DNA from: an uncultured Pseudomonadota bacterium
GTDB taxonomy: Bacteria > Pseudomonadota > Gammaproteobacteria > Methylococcales > Methylomonadaceae
Reading direction: 5' to 3'
Length of the DNA: 64,000 nucleotides
NCBI GenBank assembly: GCA_903848935.1
Contig: CAINHO010000026.1
Coordinates: 62,001-126,000, forward strand
Shown: positions 1 through 8,207 of the stretch, one piece after another
How positions within the stretch are numbered: position 1 is the first letter of the stretch
How the letters are laid out: the number at the start of each line of letters is the position of its first letter
Position numbers and translations under genes: made by a program
Notes under the pieces: model-generated
Databases searched by the model: none
What the model saw: only the letters and a program-made list of their open reading frames with translations
What the model was told of the DNA's origin: nothing

Positions 1-2
1 TC

Positions 3-464
3 GCAGGTAATACGACTTTCATCAAAGTGATGGGTGGCAAAACAAAACCGACGACCCTTAAAGAAGATGGCACGATTACAGACGGTACAATTATCAGTGG
101 AATGATTACAGCAGGACAAGATTCAGCTGGTAATCCCGTGCGCGGTAGTATTACCACCGGACTTTATAATGCCGATATTAACAATGCCGATTCCGTTCTC
201 ACCGAAGGTAGAAGAACCCAAGGAACGATTGTAAATGCTACTATTGAAGACGCGCAAACGACTACGGTAAATGGCGTAACCGTGGTTGATGCTGGCACAA
301 TTACCAGCGGTCAAATGGATCTTGTGGCTGCTACAGCTTCCACGTTCGGTACGGTAATTAACGCCACGCTTTCTGGTACAGAAATCTCGAACACGAATCA
401 CTGTTTTTCAAGCGGCACCGTTGGCACACATGGGCAATTGAACTGGAAAGAAGTCGTTAAATAA
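3..464 (+). CDS. C-terminal part of a repetitive, probably surface or secreted protein (5' end outside window)
   Basis: The reading frame is open to the left edge of the window, so only the last 153 residues are present. The sequence is low in charge and rich in Gly, Thr, Ile and Asn. It consists of loose repeats of the type GTI-x-x-G-x-I-x-x-G, such as GTITDGTIISGMITAG and later GTIVNATIEDA and GTITSGQMD. Such patterns are typical of stacked beta-strand (beta-helix or beta-roll) surface proteins, but I do not recognise the family. An internal GTG/ATG at 27/30 is possible but unlikely to be the true start, because in-frame coding-like sequence continues upstream. An intrinsic terminator follows the stop codon. 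The function is unknown. Confidence 0.6.
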   Translation, partial: AGNTTFIKVMGGKTKPTTLKEDGTITDGTIISGMITAGQDSAGNPVRGSITTGLYNADINNADSVLTEGRRTQGTIVNATIEDAQTTTVNGVTVVDAGTITSGQMDLVAATASTFGTVINATLSGTEISNTNHCFSSGTVGTHGQLNWKEVVK

Positions 465-480
465 GCGTTTCAAAACCTTG

Positions 481-511
481 AAGGCGGGTGGTTAATATCA
501 CCTGCCTTTTT
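481..511 (+). terminator. Intrinsic terminator after the repetitive protein gene
   Basis: A 10-bp stem (481-490 with 499-508, one G-U pair) closes an 8-nt loop and runs into a short T tract. It lies 17 nt after the stop codon at 464. The next gene ends at 516 on the other strand, so it may work in both directions. Confidence 0.75.
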
Positions 512-515
512 ACTC

Positions 516-1622
516 TCAAACTTCTTCGCTAAGTAACGCTATTCGTTGCCGTTCAATTTCTCGAACGTAATAGGAAATCGTCGATTCAACGGCTTGCGTC
601 ATGTTAGTAAATTCAACCCCAATAATTTCGTTAAAGCCGACGATGTGGTGACTTTCAACGCGATGCTGCAACATGATTTTAAAAGAAACCTTAATTTCAT
701 CACCATCTGGCATGTGAATCGTGCAGTTTTTATAAACTGTGCTTGGTGATAAAAAATATGAAAACTCGTGGTCATGATTCAATATCGAACAACCCGACGA
801 ACTAATGTCGCGTAAATTTAATTGCATGACATTAGCTGAGACAAAATCTGGAATGATGGCACTAATAGAATGCCGTTGCGATTTCAATTTTTCGTATATT
901 TTATTGGTTGCTAGCGCGTAAGCCTGTTTATAAGCTGCTGGTGAGTTTTTTTTGGGTGCAGCAAGTTCAATTTTGCAATAACACAATGTTCTGACAGAGG
1001 TTATTGTATTGATACGGAAAGATTCGCGACGATTATTCGGTTGTATCATCGGCGCGTCTGGAAGGTCGCTCGAAATAGAATTTAGCGGCTTTAACACTGC
1101 AATGATCGATTCACAATCTAGCTCATCTGCCAATTCCATCGCAATTTGCGTGTAAATCACATTGTTTTGTTCATCTATGACTACAACCGCTTGCACCATC
1201 AAACCCGCTAACGCGCCATCGATAATTTGCACGCCATAATCAACCGCAAATGTACTGCGAAAAGTGGATAACGTTTCCATCGCATGCAAGCCTTGAGCAG
1301 CACAAAATTGGCGTTGAGAAAATGGTAAATCTGCTGAAATCGTTAACAAGATGGTATTTTCTAAATCGACTTTTTCGTGATTCAATTTTCGCGTCCATGC
1401 TACACAACTCGGTACGTCCAAACTGGGCAGAATGTTTAAAATTTTACGTTTGCCTGTGTATGTTGCCAGCGTCACATTTTTCAATTCGTTGTTAGTCAAA
1501 CAAAAATCGGGAGCTTGACCACCAACAGCGGGCAATGAACCATTTGTTTGCATCGTTAAGTGTAATTTTTCATTCCAATAATCGACACTGGAAATCGGGG
1601 TAGAACTGAGAAGGTCATCCAC
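516..1622 (-). CDS. Thiol peroxidase (Tpx-like peroxiredoxin) fused to a C-terminal PilZ domain
   Basis: The N-terminal half (about residues 30-180) matches the Tpx family: GKRKILNILPSLD, a Cys in VPSC, ISADLPFSQRQFC with a second Cys 34 residues later, the segment ETLSTFR, and VVVIDEQNNVIYTQ. The spacing of the two cysteines equals that of the peroxidatic and resolving cysteines of E. coli Tpx. The C-terminal half (about 198-360) carries both PilZ signatures for c-di-GMP binding, RxxxR (RESFR) and DISSSG, with a YcgR-like tail. The Thr normally three residues before the peroxidatic Cys is Val here, so peroxidase activity is uncertain. I chose the GTG start at 1622 because AAGGAG lies 7 nt upstream; an in-frame ATG at 1646 would put that site inside the gene. 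The role is inferred to be redox sensing or defence linked to c-di-GMP. Confidence 0.85.
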   Translation of the reverse strand: MDDLLSSTPISSVDYWNEKLHLTMQTNGSLPAVGGQAPDFCLTNNELKNVTLATYTGKRKILNILPSLDVPSCVAWTRKLNHEKVDLENTILLTISADLPFSQRQFCAAQGLHAMETLSTFRSTFAVDYGVQIIDGALAGLMVQAVVVIDEQNNVIYTQIAMELADELDCESIIAVLKPLNSISSDLPDAPMIQPNNRRESFRINTITSVRTLCYCKIELAAPKKNSPAAYKQAYALATNKIYEKLKSQRHSISAIIPDFVSANVMQLNLRDISSSGCSILNHDHEFSYFLSPSTVYKNCTIHMPDGDEIKVSFKIMLQHRVESHHIVGFNEIIGVEFTNMTQAVESTISYYVREIERQRIALLSEEV

Positions 1623-1721
1623 AACATAACTCCTTAATAAAAACATTTTATAAATCAGCTGGTCATGTGCTGAATACTGCCAGATTTTCGATATTTATGC
1701 ACCAATGCACTTTCGTAATAT

Positions 1722-1734
1722 CGCTATAATAGCG
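1722..1734. promoter_or_regulatory. Short perfect dyad overlapping a TATAAT box upstream of the phosphatase gene
   Basis: CGCTAT-A-ATAGCG is a perfect 13-bp dyad and contains TATAAT at 1725-1730, about 56 nt before the chosen phosphatase start. It could be a -10 box covered by an operator. No convincing -35 hexamer is visible. Confidence 0.3.
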
Positions 1735-1785
1735 ACTTTAATCGCTTGTTCAATCATGATTTTATACAAAATCGAAAGGATTTTT

Positions 1786-3306
1786 ATGTGTGGTAATGAA
1801 TTTAAATTAACATCTGTGGCAATGCTTTTAGCAAGTTCGCTACTGACTATTTCAACCGTATCGAACGCGGAAACCATTTCAGAAACCCCGAAATTTTGGC
1901 TAGATTCTGGCAAAAAAAGCATTGCCGATTCTGAAAAACTCAAACCCAACGAAAATAATGCCAAAAATGTAATTTTGTTTGTCGGTGACGGCATGGGAAT
2001 TTCAACCATTACGGCGGCGCGAATTTTTGAGGGACAATCCAAACCAAATAATCGTGGCGGCGAAGAAAATTCGTTGAGTTTCGAAACATTTCCGTATGTT
2101 TCGCTCTCGAAAACTTACAGCGCAGATCAACAAACTCCTGATTCTGCACCTACTATGACGGCAATTATCACAGGTGTTAAAACCAATGACGGTGAATTAT
2201 CAGTCGGTATGGCTGTCGCACGAAAAGAAAAAAATGCAGATATTGTCAATGCGAACAAAGTGAAAACTTTACTCGAACAAGCCGAAGAAAATGGTTTATC
2301 AACTGGCATCGTCACGACGGCACGTCTTACACACGCTACACCAGCAGCTTGTTATGCTCACACTTCGGAACGTGATTGGGAAGCTGATGTCGATATGCCA
2401 ACCGATGCAACCATCAGTGATATTGCGAAACAACTCATCAATTTCAATTATGGCAATGGTTTAGAAGTCGCAATGGGTGGTGGACGCAGTAAATTTTTAC
2501 CTGAAACAACAATCGATCCCGAAGATGTGGGTAAAAATGGAAGTCGCAAAGACGGTCTTGATTTGACACAACAATGGCTCAGAAAATATCCAAAATCAGC
2601 GTATGTTTTCGATAAAGCTGGATTCACTGCCATTGACGCGAAAAAAACGGATCATTTGCTGGGTTTGTTCGATATGTCGCACATGGAATATGAACATGAT
2701 CGTGCCACAGATAGGGCGGGCGAACCGTCCCTGACTGAAATGACGGCGAAAGCGATTGAGATTTTATCGAAAAATAAAAAAGGTTACGTTTTAATGGTGG
2801 AGGCGGGACGGATTGATCATGCACATCACGCTGGCAATGCGTATCGGGCGTTGACTGAAACGGTAGAATTATCGAATGCCGTGCGTAAAGCGTTGGAAAA
2901 AACCAATGCGAAAGATACGTTAATTATTGTGACCGCCGACCATAGTCACACATTTACTATTGCGGGTTATCCACAACGTGGCAATCCGATTTTAGGACTG
3001 GTGAAACAACCCGGTGAAACGGATTTTGCAAAAGATGCCAACGGAATGCCTTATACCACATTGAGTTACGCGAATGGTCCAGGTTATCGTGGCACGCCCG
3101 CCCGTCCTGATTTAACGGCAATTGATACCGCGCATCCTGATTTTTTGCAAGAAGCGGCAGTACCATTAGTGACGGAAACGCACGCAGCAGAAGATGTTGC
3201 AGTTTTCGCCACGGGTCCCAAAGCGTATTTATTTCATGGTATCCAAGAAGAAAGCTATACCTACCAAGTCATGGCGAAAGCATTAAAATTCAAAGCGGGT
3301 GAGTAA
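1786..3306 (+). CDS. phoA: Periplasmic alkaline phosphatase (PhoA family)
   Basis: This enzyme hydrolyses phosphate monoesters in the periplasm to release inorganic phosphate. Family signatures are in order: NVILFVGDGMG with a metal-binding Asp, the nucleophile motif DSAPT near residue 119, VEAGRIDHAHHAGN, IIVTADHSHT, and the C-terminal ETHAAEDVAVFATGP. The ATG at 1786 is preceded by GAAAGGA with 5-nt spacing and gives a clear signal peptide ending ...TVSNA. The longer in-frame start at 1705 would add 27 residues with no ribosome site. About 506 residues is normal for the family. A lipoprotein gene follows 27 nt later and is probably cotranscribed. Confidence 0.93.
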   Translation: MCGNEFKLTSVAMLLASSLLTISTVSNAETISETPKFWLDSGKKSIADSEKLKPNENNAKNVILFVGDGMGISTITAARIFEGQSKPNNRGGEENSLSFETFPYVSLSKTYSADQQTPDSAPTMTAIITGVKTNDGELSVGMAVARKEKNADIVNANKVKTLLEQAEENGLSTGIVTTARLTHATPAACYAHTSERDWEADVDMPTDATISDIAKQLINFNYGNGLEVAMGGGRSKFLPETTIDPEDVGKNGSRKDGLDLTQQWLRKYPKSAYVFDKAGFTAIDAKKTDHLLGLFDMSHMEYEHDRATDRAGEPSLTEMTAKAIEILSKNKKGYVLMVEAGRIDHAHHAGNAYRALTETVELSNAVRKALEKTNAKDTLIIVTADHSHTFTIAGYPQRGNPILGLVKQPGETDFAKDANGMPYTTLSYANGPGYRGTPARPDLTAIDTAHPDFLQEAAVPLVTETHAAEDVAVFATGPKAYLFHGIQEESYTYQVMAKALKFKAGE

Positions 3307-3333
3307 TTATCAACCGATTATTTTGGAGTTTTT

Positions 3334-4017
3334 ATGTCAAAAAAGCGGTTAAGATTTTCGATTATTTTTGCTGTGATATTAAGCGCGTGTACTCACCAAC
3401 CGAATGCACCGTTACACATCAGCGCGTTAAATACATTGCCCGATGTTGCCGTCGAATTTGAAACAACAGTGATTGAATCCGACAAGCAAGAACACCGTTA
3501 TCGCTGGTATTTCTGGCGCACGGCGAATCGTGTTGAAACGCAAAATTTACACGATAACAGCGGCGAAGTATGGACAAAATCGGCGACGGGCGAAGTGGAA
3601 TATGAACGTGTTTTTCACAACGAAAAGCAGATTATCAATTATCGTTCGAGTGATTTAAACGCAATTGGAGCCGAACCGAATTGGACAGCAATTACCACGT
3701 TATTGAATCCCGCACAGGTGGCGACATTGATGTCGGATGGACAAACCGAAATTTTGGGACGTGCGGGAATCGAATACAAAAATAATAATGCAGAACATCC
3801 GTTAAACCTTGTTTGGTTAGTGGATGATAAAATTCCTGCGCTGATTCAGCGCGTAGAACAAGAGCATCCATTGATAACACGCCTCGTAGCGGTGCATTTA
3901 TTGTCACATCAAAGCACGGTGAATTATCGGCATATTGATTTTGCAGACATTGGCGATAAAGAAAGTGATCCGTTTATTCAATCGATTTTGCCCAAACTCA
4001 AAGGCAGTCATCATTAA
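3334..4017 (+). CDS. Putative lipoprotein of unknown function
   Basis: The 227-residue product starts with a lipoprotein signal (basic N-terminus, hydrophobic core, lipobox LSAC with Cys at 19), so it should be anchored to a membrane facing the periplasm. The rest has several Trp and Tyr residues (RYRWYFWRTANRVET, NLVWLVDD) and no motif I recognise. A good ribosome site (TTGGAG) precedes the ATG. The 27-nt gap to the phosphatase gene suggests one operon and perhaps a shared phosphate-related or envelope role, but that is inference from position only. Confidence 0.8.
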   Translation: MSKKRLRFSIIFAVILSACTHQPNAPLHISALNTLPDVAVEFETTVIESDKQEHRYRWYFWRTANRVETQNLHDNSGEVWTKSATGEVEYERVFHNEKQIINYRSSDLNAIGAEPNWTAITTLLNPAQVATLMSDGQTEILGRAGIEYKNNNAEHPLNLVWLVDDKIPALIQRVEQEHPLITRLVAVHLLSHQSTVNYRHIDFADIGDKESDPFIQSILPKLKGSHH

Positions 4018-4131
4018 CGTTTTAGTGCGTTGCCGACTTATCTTTTTTGTGCCGTCGCAAAATAGTTCACTTTTCTTTAAGATAGCGGCATCGTTTTTAC
4101 CTTGCGCGTAGAAAGAAACACGGAGATTCAA

Positions 4132-4890
4132 ATGCACATTTTGTTGAGTAATGATGATGGTTATTTAGCCGAAGGATTAGTTGCGCTTGCTAAAGCGTTG
4201 GCAAATTACGCGACCATTTCTGTAGTCGCACCTGATAGAAATCGCAGTGCGGCGAGCAATTCGCTCACGTTGGATATGCCGTTACGCGCCACATCGGCGC
4301 ATAACGGATTTACGAAAGTAGACGGCACGCCCACGGATTGTGTGCATTTAGCGATTACTGGATTATTAGAAACTGAACCCGATATGGTGTTTGCGGGTAT
4401 CAATCATGGTGCGAATTTAGGTGACGATGTTTTATATTCGGGAACAGTTGCGGCGGCAACCGAAGGACGTTTTTTAGGTTTACCCGCTGTGGCGATTTCA
4501 CTGGTTGGCGATCATCCTGAACATTTTGAAACAGCCGCGCAAGTTGCAGTCATTTTATTAAAACAAATCCTTGCTCATCCGTTGCCTGAAAATACCATTT
4601 TGAATGTCAATGTTCCCGATTTACCATTTGCCGAATTGAAAGGTTTTCAAGCCTGCCGTTTGGGGCAACGCCATAAATCTGAACCCATTATTAAAAGCGA
4701 AGATCAACGCGGACGACGTATTTATTGGGTGGGTGCAGCGGGTGAAGAACAAGATGCGGGTGAAGGTACGGATTTTTATGCTATCAATAACGGCTATGTT
4801 TCTGTCACGCCGTTACAATTGGATTTAACGTGGTACGAACGCCTCGACACGTTAAAAAATTGGTTGCCGAAAAAGGCTGTCGCTCTATGA
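4132..4890 (+). CDS. surE: 5'/3'-nucleotidase SurE
   Basis: SurE dephosphorylates nucleoside monophosphates and is linked to stationary-phase survival. The N-terminal metal-binding motif [12 protein letters not shown], then [25 protein letters not shown] and [24 protein letters not shown] are all intact. The ATG at 4132 is used because the family begins with this methionine and GGAG lies upstream; a longer in-frame start at 4102 adds only ten unrelated residues. Length (252) is typical. The stop codon lies just before, or overlaps, pcm depending on the pcm start, the usual surE-pcm arrangement. Confidence 0.95.
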   Translation: MHILLSNDDGYLAEGLVALAKALANYATISVVAPDRNRSAASNSLTLDMPLRATSAHNGFTKVDGTPTDCVHLAITGLLETEPDMVFAGINHGANLGDDVLYSGTVAAATEGRFLGLPAVAISLVGDHPEHFETAAQVAVILLKQILAHPLPENTILNVNVPDLPFAELKGFQACRLGQRHKSEPIIKSEDQRGRRIYWVGAAGEEQDAGEGTDFYAINNGYVSVTPLQLDLTWYERLDTLKNWLPKKAVAL

Positions 4891-4916
4891 TGCAACGGCA
4901 TTTACAAGGTAGCGGC

Positions 4917-5555
4917 ATGACTTCGCAACGCACCCGTGATCGTTTGATAGCACGGTTAGTAGAAGAAGGGATTGCGGATGAACGGGTTTTAGCGGTCATG
5001 CGAACCACGCCGCGTCATATTTTTGTGGATGAAGCCTTAGCCAGTCGCGCTTACGAGGATACCGCGTTGCCGATTGGCTATAATCAGACGATTTCGCAAC
5101 CGTATATCGTCGCGCGAATGACTGAATTGTTGCTGGAAAATGTCGAAACGTTGGATAAGGTATTGGAAATTGGCACGGGCTGTGGCTATCAAACGGCGAT
5201 TTTGGCGCAATTGGTCAACGAAGTGTATTCGGTAGAACGTATTTTGCCGCTCCAAAAAAAAGCCAAAGTGCATACCGAATTATTAACGCTCAAAAACATT
5301 CGTTATTCTTACAGCGACGGAGGCTGGGGTTGGGAAGAATACGCACCTTTTGACGGTATTTTAGTTGCTGCTGCACCAAGCGAAATACCAGAAGCCTTAT
5401 TACAACAGCTTGCCATCGGTGGCGTAATGATTATTCCTGTCGGAAAACAAGGTGGCGATCAAACCTTGCAACGTATCACACGCACCGAAAGTGGCTTTTA
5501 CGTCGAAGAATTCGACTCCGTTATTTTCGTTCCTTTTTTAGCAGGAAAAGAATAG
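4917..5555 (+). CDS. pcm: Protein-L-isoaspartate O-methyltransferase
   Basis: Pcm repairs damaged proteins by methylating isoaspartyl residues with S-adenosylmethionine in the cytoplasm. The family core is clear: [35 protein letters not shown], the SAM motif [16 protein letters not shown], then YSVERI and a C-terminal RFVPL-like segment ([10 protein letters not shown]). The start at 4917 gives [10 protein letters not shown], the usual N-terminus, with AAGG upstream. An earlier ATG at 4887 overlaps the surE stop (ATGA) and would add ten residues; it cannot be excluded. The SAM motif has Cys where Ser is common. Confidence 0.95.
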   Translation: MTSQRTRDRLIARLVEEGIADERVLAVMRTTPRHIFVDEALASRAYEDTALPIGYNQTISQPYIVARMTELLLENVETLDKVLEIGTGCGYQTAILAQLVNEVYSVERILPLQKKAKVHTELLTLKNIRYSYSDGGWGWEEYAPFDGILVAAAPSEIPEALLQQLAIGGVMIIPVGKQGGDQTLQRITRTESGFYVEEFDSVIFVPFLAGKE

Positions 5556-5557
5556 TC

Positions 5558-6139
5558 ATGTTTCAAAAGTTATACGACAAGACTCTGCGCTGGTCACGGC
5601 ATCGACACGCCACGCGCTATTTGGGATTTGTGAGTTTTGCGGACTCATCATTTTTCCCGATTACACCGCTGGTGATGCTGGTGCCGATGGTGTTGGCGCA
5701 ACAAGATAAAGCGTTTCGCTTTGCATTATTAACCACCGTGATGTCGGCGTTTGGTGCGATATTAGGTTATGGCATTGGTTATTTTTTATTTGAAATGATT
5801 TCACCGTGGTTGCAAACGACGCATTATTGGGCTGATTATTTAGCTGCAAAAATCGAGGTCGATAAATGGGGAATTTGGGCGGTGTTAATTGGCGGTTTTT
5901 TACCCATTCCATATAAAATTTTCACCATCACCGCAGGTTCGTTGAATATGGCGTTGTTACCATTTTTATTGGTATCGACACTGGGGCGGGGCTGTCGATT
6001 TTTTTTAGTCGCGTTTTTACTTAAATTTGGCGGTGAAAAATTTGAAACAAAGTTGCGTAATTACATTAACAAAATCGGCTGGATTAGCGTCATGGTGATT
6101 ATGATCGGTGTTGGTGCGTATCAATTTTTGAAAAGTTAA
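5558..6139 (+). CDS. YqaA-like (VTT/DedA-related) inner membrane protein
   Basis: The 193-residue protein has several hydrophobic helices and the SFADSSFFPITPLVML and GGFLPIPYKIFTITAGS segments typical of the YqaA branch of VTT-domain membrane proteins. Members of the wider DedA family support membrane homeostasis, and some move lipids across the membrane; the substrate here is unknown. It starts 2 nt after the pcm stop codon and so belongs to the surE-pcm operon. In several gammaproteobacteria nlpD and rpoS follow pcm; they are not here. Confidence 0.85.
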   Translation: MFQKLYDKTLRWSRHRHATRYLGFVSFADSSFFPITPLVMLVPMVLAQQDKAFRFALLTTVMSAFGAILGYGIGYFLFEMISPWLQTTHYWADYLAAKIEVDKWGIWAVLIGGFLPIPYKIFTITAGSLNMALLPFLLVSTLGRGCRFFLVAFLLKFGGEKFETKLRNYINKIGWISVMVIMIGVGAYQFLKS

Positions 6140-6175
6140 CATTTGTGTGAAATGGGTGGGGGTTAGAACCCGCCC

Positions 6176-7396
6176 CTACCTACATTCCGATTTCTTGCCA
6201 CTCGTTATGTTTCTTGCCCAGCTAATGCTTTCGATATACGTCCTACCAATGGCAGATCGAGAGGTATTACTAAATGTAATATCGTCAAAATTACCCAGTT
6301 CGTAATTTAAAACGCAACTCAACGCTTCGCCTCCTAAACCTTGGTGATGCAAAATAGCATCTTTAATATGGTCACTTAATGGCAGTTGTTCCATGGCTTC
6401 TTCGCGCGAAATATCTAAAATGCTATCTAACGAAGACAATATACCAATTAAAAAAAACTCGCCAGGTTTTGCTGTGTTTTTTCTTTCCAGTTTCGCCAAT
6501 AATTCGCACATTTTTCCTCGGATTAAAGCGTTTTGTATAACAACACTAGGCTTGTTAGATAACGACGATAAAATCACCAGGTTAATCCAACGTTTCAACT
6601 CATCTAATCCAAGATACGCGATAGCTTGACTAATGGATCCTATTTTTATAGAAGCAGGGTAGGAGGCAGAATTTATATAGCATAAAACTTTATAGCTGAG
6701 AGATAAATTTTGTGAAATGTTCATAACTAATTCATCGAATTCTACATTGGGATTATGAGCAATAGTTAATAAACGTAATGATTCTAATTGATTCGATTCA
6801 ATACGTTTACCTGTGACTAAATTAGGTTTATTAAAATAGAAACCTTGAAAATAATCACAGCCCAGTTCTAACAAATATTTATATTCGTCATGAGTTTCTA
6901 CTTTTGCCGCCAAAATTTTTACATTGTAAAATTTTAACTGGGAAATCATTTCCTGAATGCGCGTTTTACCCATTTCAAGAACGTCAAGTTTAATAATATC
7001 GATAAACTCTAACAATTTTCGATGTTCGTGGGTCAATGAAAAGTTATCTAATGAAATTAAATAACCTTTTTGAGACATTTCTCGTAAGTTAGAAACTATA
7101 TACGAATCCATTTTCACATTTTCCAGTATTTCAATAACGACACGATCTTTAGGTAAATTTAGTGGCGTTTTTTCTAAAATATTTTGCGTAGTGAAATTGA
7201 TAAAGGCTTTATGCTCACCAACAACATTATTTAGTCCTATTTCTAAAATAGAGTCAGTAATAATTTGATGCGTAGCTAGCGTTGCTTCGTGATTATCTGA
7301 AAGGTCGAAATTATTGCCACGAAAAACAAGTTCATAAGCATAAATATTCGACGCTCTGTCAAAGATTTGTTGTCTGCCGATAATAAAATTAGTCAT
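6176..7396 (-). CDS. EAL-like/HDOD signalling protein, copy 2 (YuxH type, degenerate EAL)
   Basis: The protein has an N-terminal EAL-fold domain (about 1-200) and a C-terminal HDOD domain (about 200-395), the YuxH arrangement. EAL signature residues are altered: the motif reads YELVFRG, the usual DDFG region reads LDNF, and the AEGVET region reads AAKVET. Phosphodiesterase activity is therefore unlikely and a binding or regulatory role is more probable. It is closely similar along its length to the gene at 10602-11804, where LDDF and AEKVET are kept, so this copy is the more eroded one. The start is the second of two adjacent ATGs (7396), which gives MTNFIIGRQQ, like the paralogue. It is the last gene of the minus-strand signalling block. 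Confidence 0.85.
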   Translation of the reverse strand: MTNFIIGRQQIFDRASNIYAYELVFRGNNFDLSDNHEATLATHQIITDSILEIGLNNVVGEHKAFINFTTQNILEKTPLNLPKDRVVIEILENVKMDSYIVSNLREMSQKGYLISLDNFSLTHEHRKLLEFIDIIKLDVLEMGKTRIQEMISQLKFYNVKILAAKVETHDEYKYLLELGCDYFQGFYFNKPNLVTGKRIESNQLESLRLLTIAHNPNVEFDELVMNISQNLSLSYKVLCYINSASYPASIKIGSISQAIAYLGLDELKRWINLVILSSLSNKPSVVIQNALIRGKMCELLAKLERKNTAKPGEFFLIGILSSLDSILDISREEAMEQLPLSDHIKDAILHHQGLGGEALSCVLNYELGNFDDITFSNTSRSAIGRTYIESISWARNITSGKKSECR

Positions 7397-7451
7397 CATT
7401 TTCCACAAGATTCTTGAAATTTAAAAATTTTATGTGTTGCATACTGTCGGT

Positions 7452-8132
7452 CTAGTAGATTATTTTGTAACCAACGCCATAAACGGTTGCAATTACTTCC
7501 CGATCATGAGAAACGTTTTTTATTTTCAATCGTATATTTTTAATGTGTCCATCAATTGAACGGTGTAATCCATCAAAGTCCTCTTCATGTAAAGCCTCGA
7601 GTAACATGGAACGCGAATATGCTCTATCTTTTTTACTCAGTAACATAGCCAAAATGCGAAATTCACTTAAGGTTAAATTCAATGGTTTATCTTTGTAGTA
7701 CGCCTGAAAGGATTCTTTGTTCAAGACAAAACCTGCAATTTCCGTTTGATTTGGAGAAAAATTTTGTATTCGTCTAAATATCGCGTTAATTCGAGCTAAA
7801 ACTTCGTTTGGCTTATAAGGTTTACAAATATAATCATCTGCGCCACTATTTAACCCTTGCAATCGATCAAATTCACTGTCGCAAGACGTAATAAAAAATA
7901 ATGGTACAGTTGAAAATTTTCGAATTTCTTGACATAGAGTCATACCATCACAATTGGGCAACATTACATCCATTAAAATCAAATCGGGTTGATTTTTTTT
8001 AACCCAGTCCACCACATCGGCACCATCGAATATGCAGTGACTCTGAAATCCTTTTGATGAAACACAATTAGCTAATAACATCGCTAATAGCGGTTCGTCT
8101 TCAACAATTAAAATGAATTCATTCATGTTCAT
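7452..8132 (-). CDS. OmpR/PhoB-family response regulator
   Basis: The receiver domain (about 1-120) has the acidic pair in IVEDEP, the phospho-acceptor Asp in LILMDVMLP, and the conserved Lys in YICKPY. A winged-helix DNA-binding domain follows (about 130-226), ending KIKNVSHDREVIATVYGVGYKIIY. It should bind direct-repeat DNA when phosphorylated. No histidine kinase is adjacent; the neighbours are a chemoreceptor and c-di-GMP-type proteins. A promoter element lies at 8175-8207, and near-identical elements stand before the chemoreceptor and FapA-like genes. Self-regulation and control of those genes are therefore plausible. Confidence 0.92.
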   Translation of the reverse strand: MNMNEFILIVEDEPLLAMLLANCVSSKGFQSHCIFDGADVVDWVKKNQPDLILMDVMLPNCDGMTLCQEIRKFSTVPLFFITSCDSEFDRLQGLNSGADDYICKPYKPNEVLARINAIFRRIQNFSPNQTEIAGFVLNKESFQAYYKDKPLNLTLSEFRILAMLLSKKDRAYSRSMLLEALHEEDFDGLHRSIDGHIKNIRLKIKNVSHDREVIATVYGVGYKIIY

Positions 8133-8174
8133 TTAAGGTGAATTTTGTCACCAAGTTATTAGTTAGTAAGAATA

Positions 8175-8207
8175 ATCGTAGAAACTGATTGTGTGAAGAG
8201 AGCGCTT
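8175..8207 (-). promoter_or_regulatory. Promoter element before the OmpR-type regulator (variant of a shared motif)
   Basis: Read on the minus strand it has AAGCGC, then CACAATC (8187-8193), then a 6-nt gap, then a TACGAT -10-like box (8175-8180). The CACAATC, the 6-nt gap and the -10 position match the elements at 10538-10572 and 13590-13624. The upstream part is 2 nt shorter and lacks the second CACAAT-like repeat. Confidence 0.55.

Noticed and set aside
1659-1676. Possible Pho box (CTGGTCA-N4-CTGAATA) upstream of the alkaline phosphatase
   Set aside because: The spacing is right but several consensus positions differ in both halves, and it is far from the start. Too weak to claim without a genome-derived Pho-box model.
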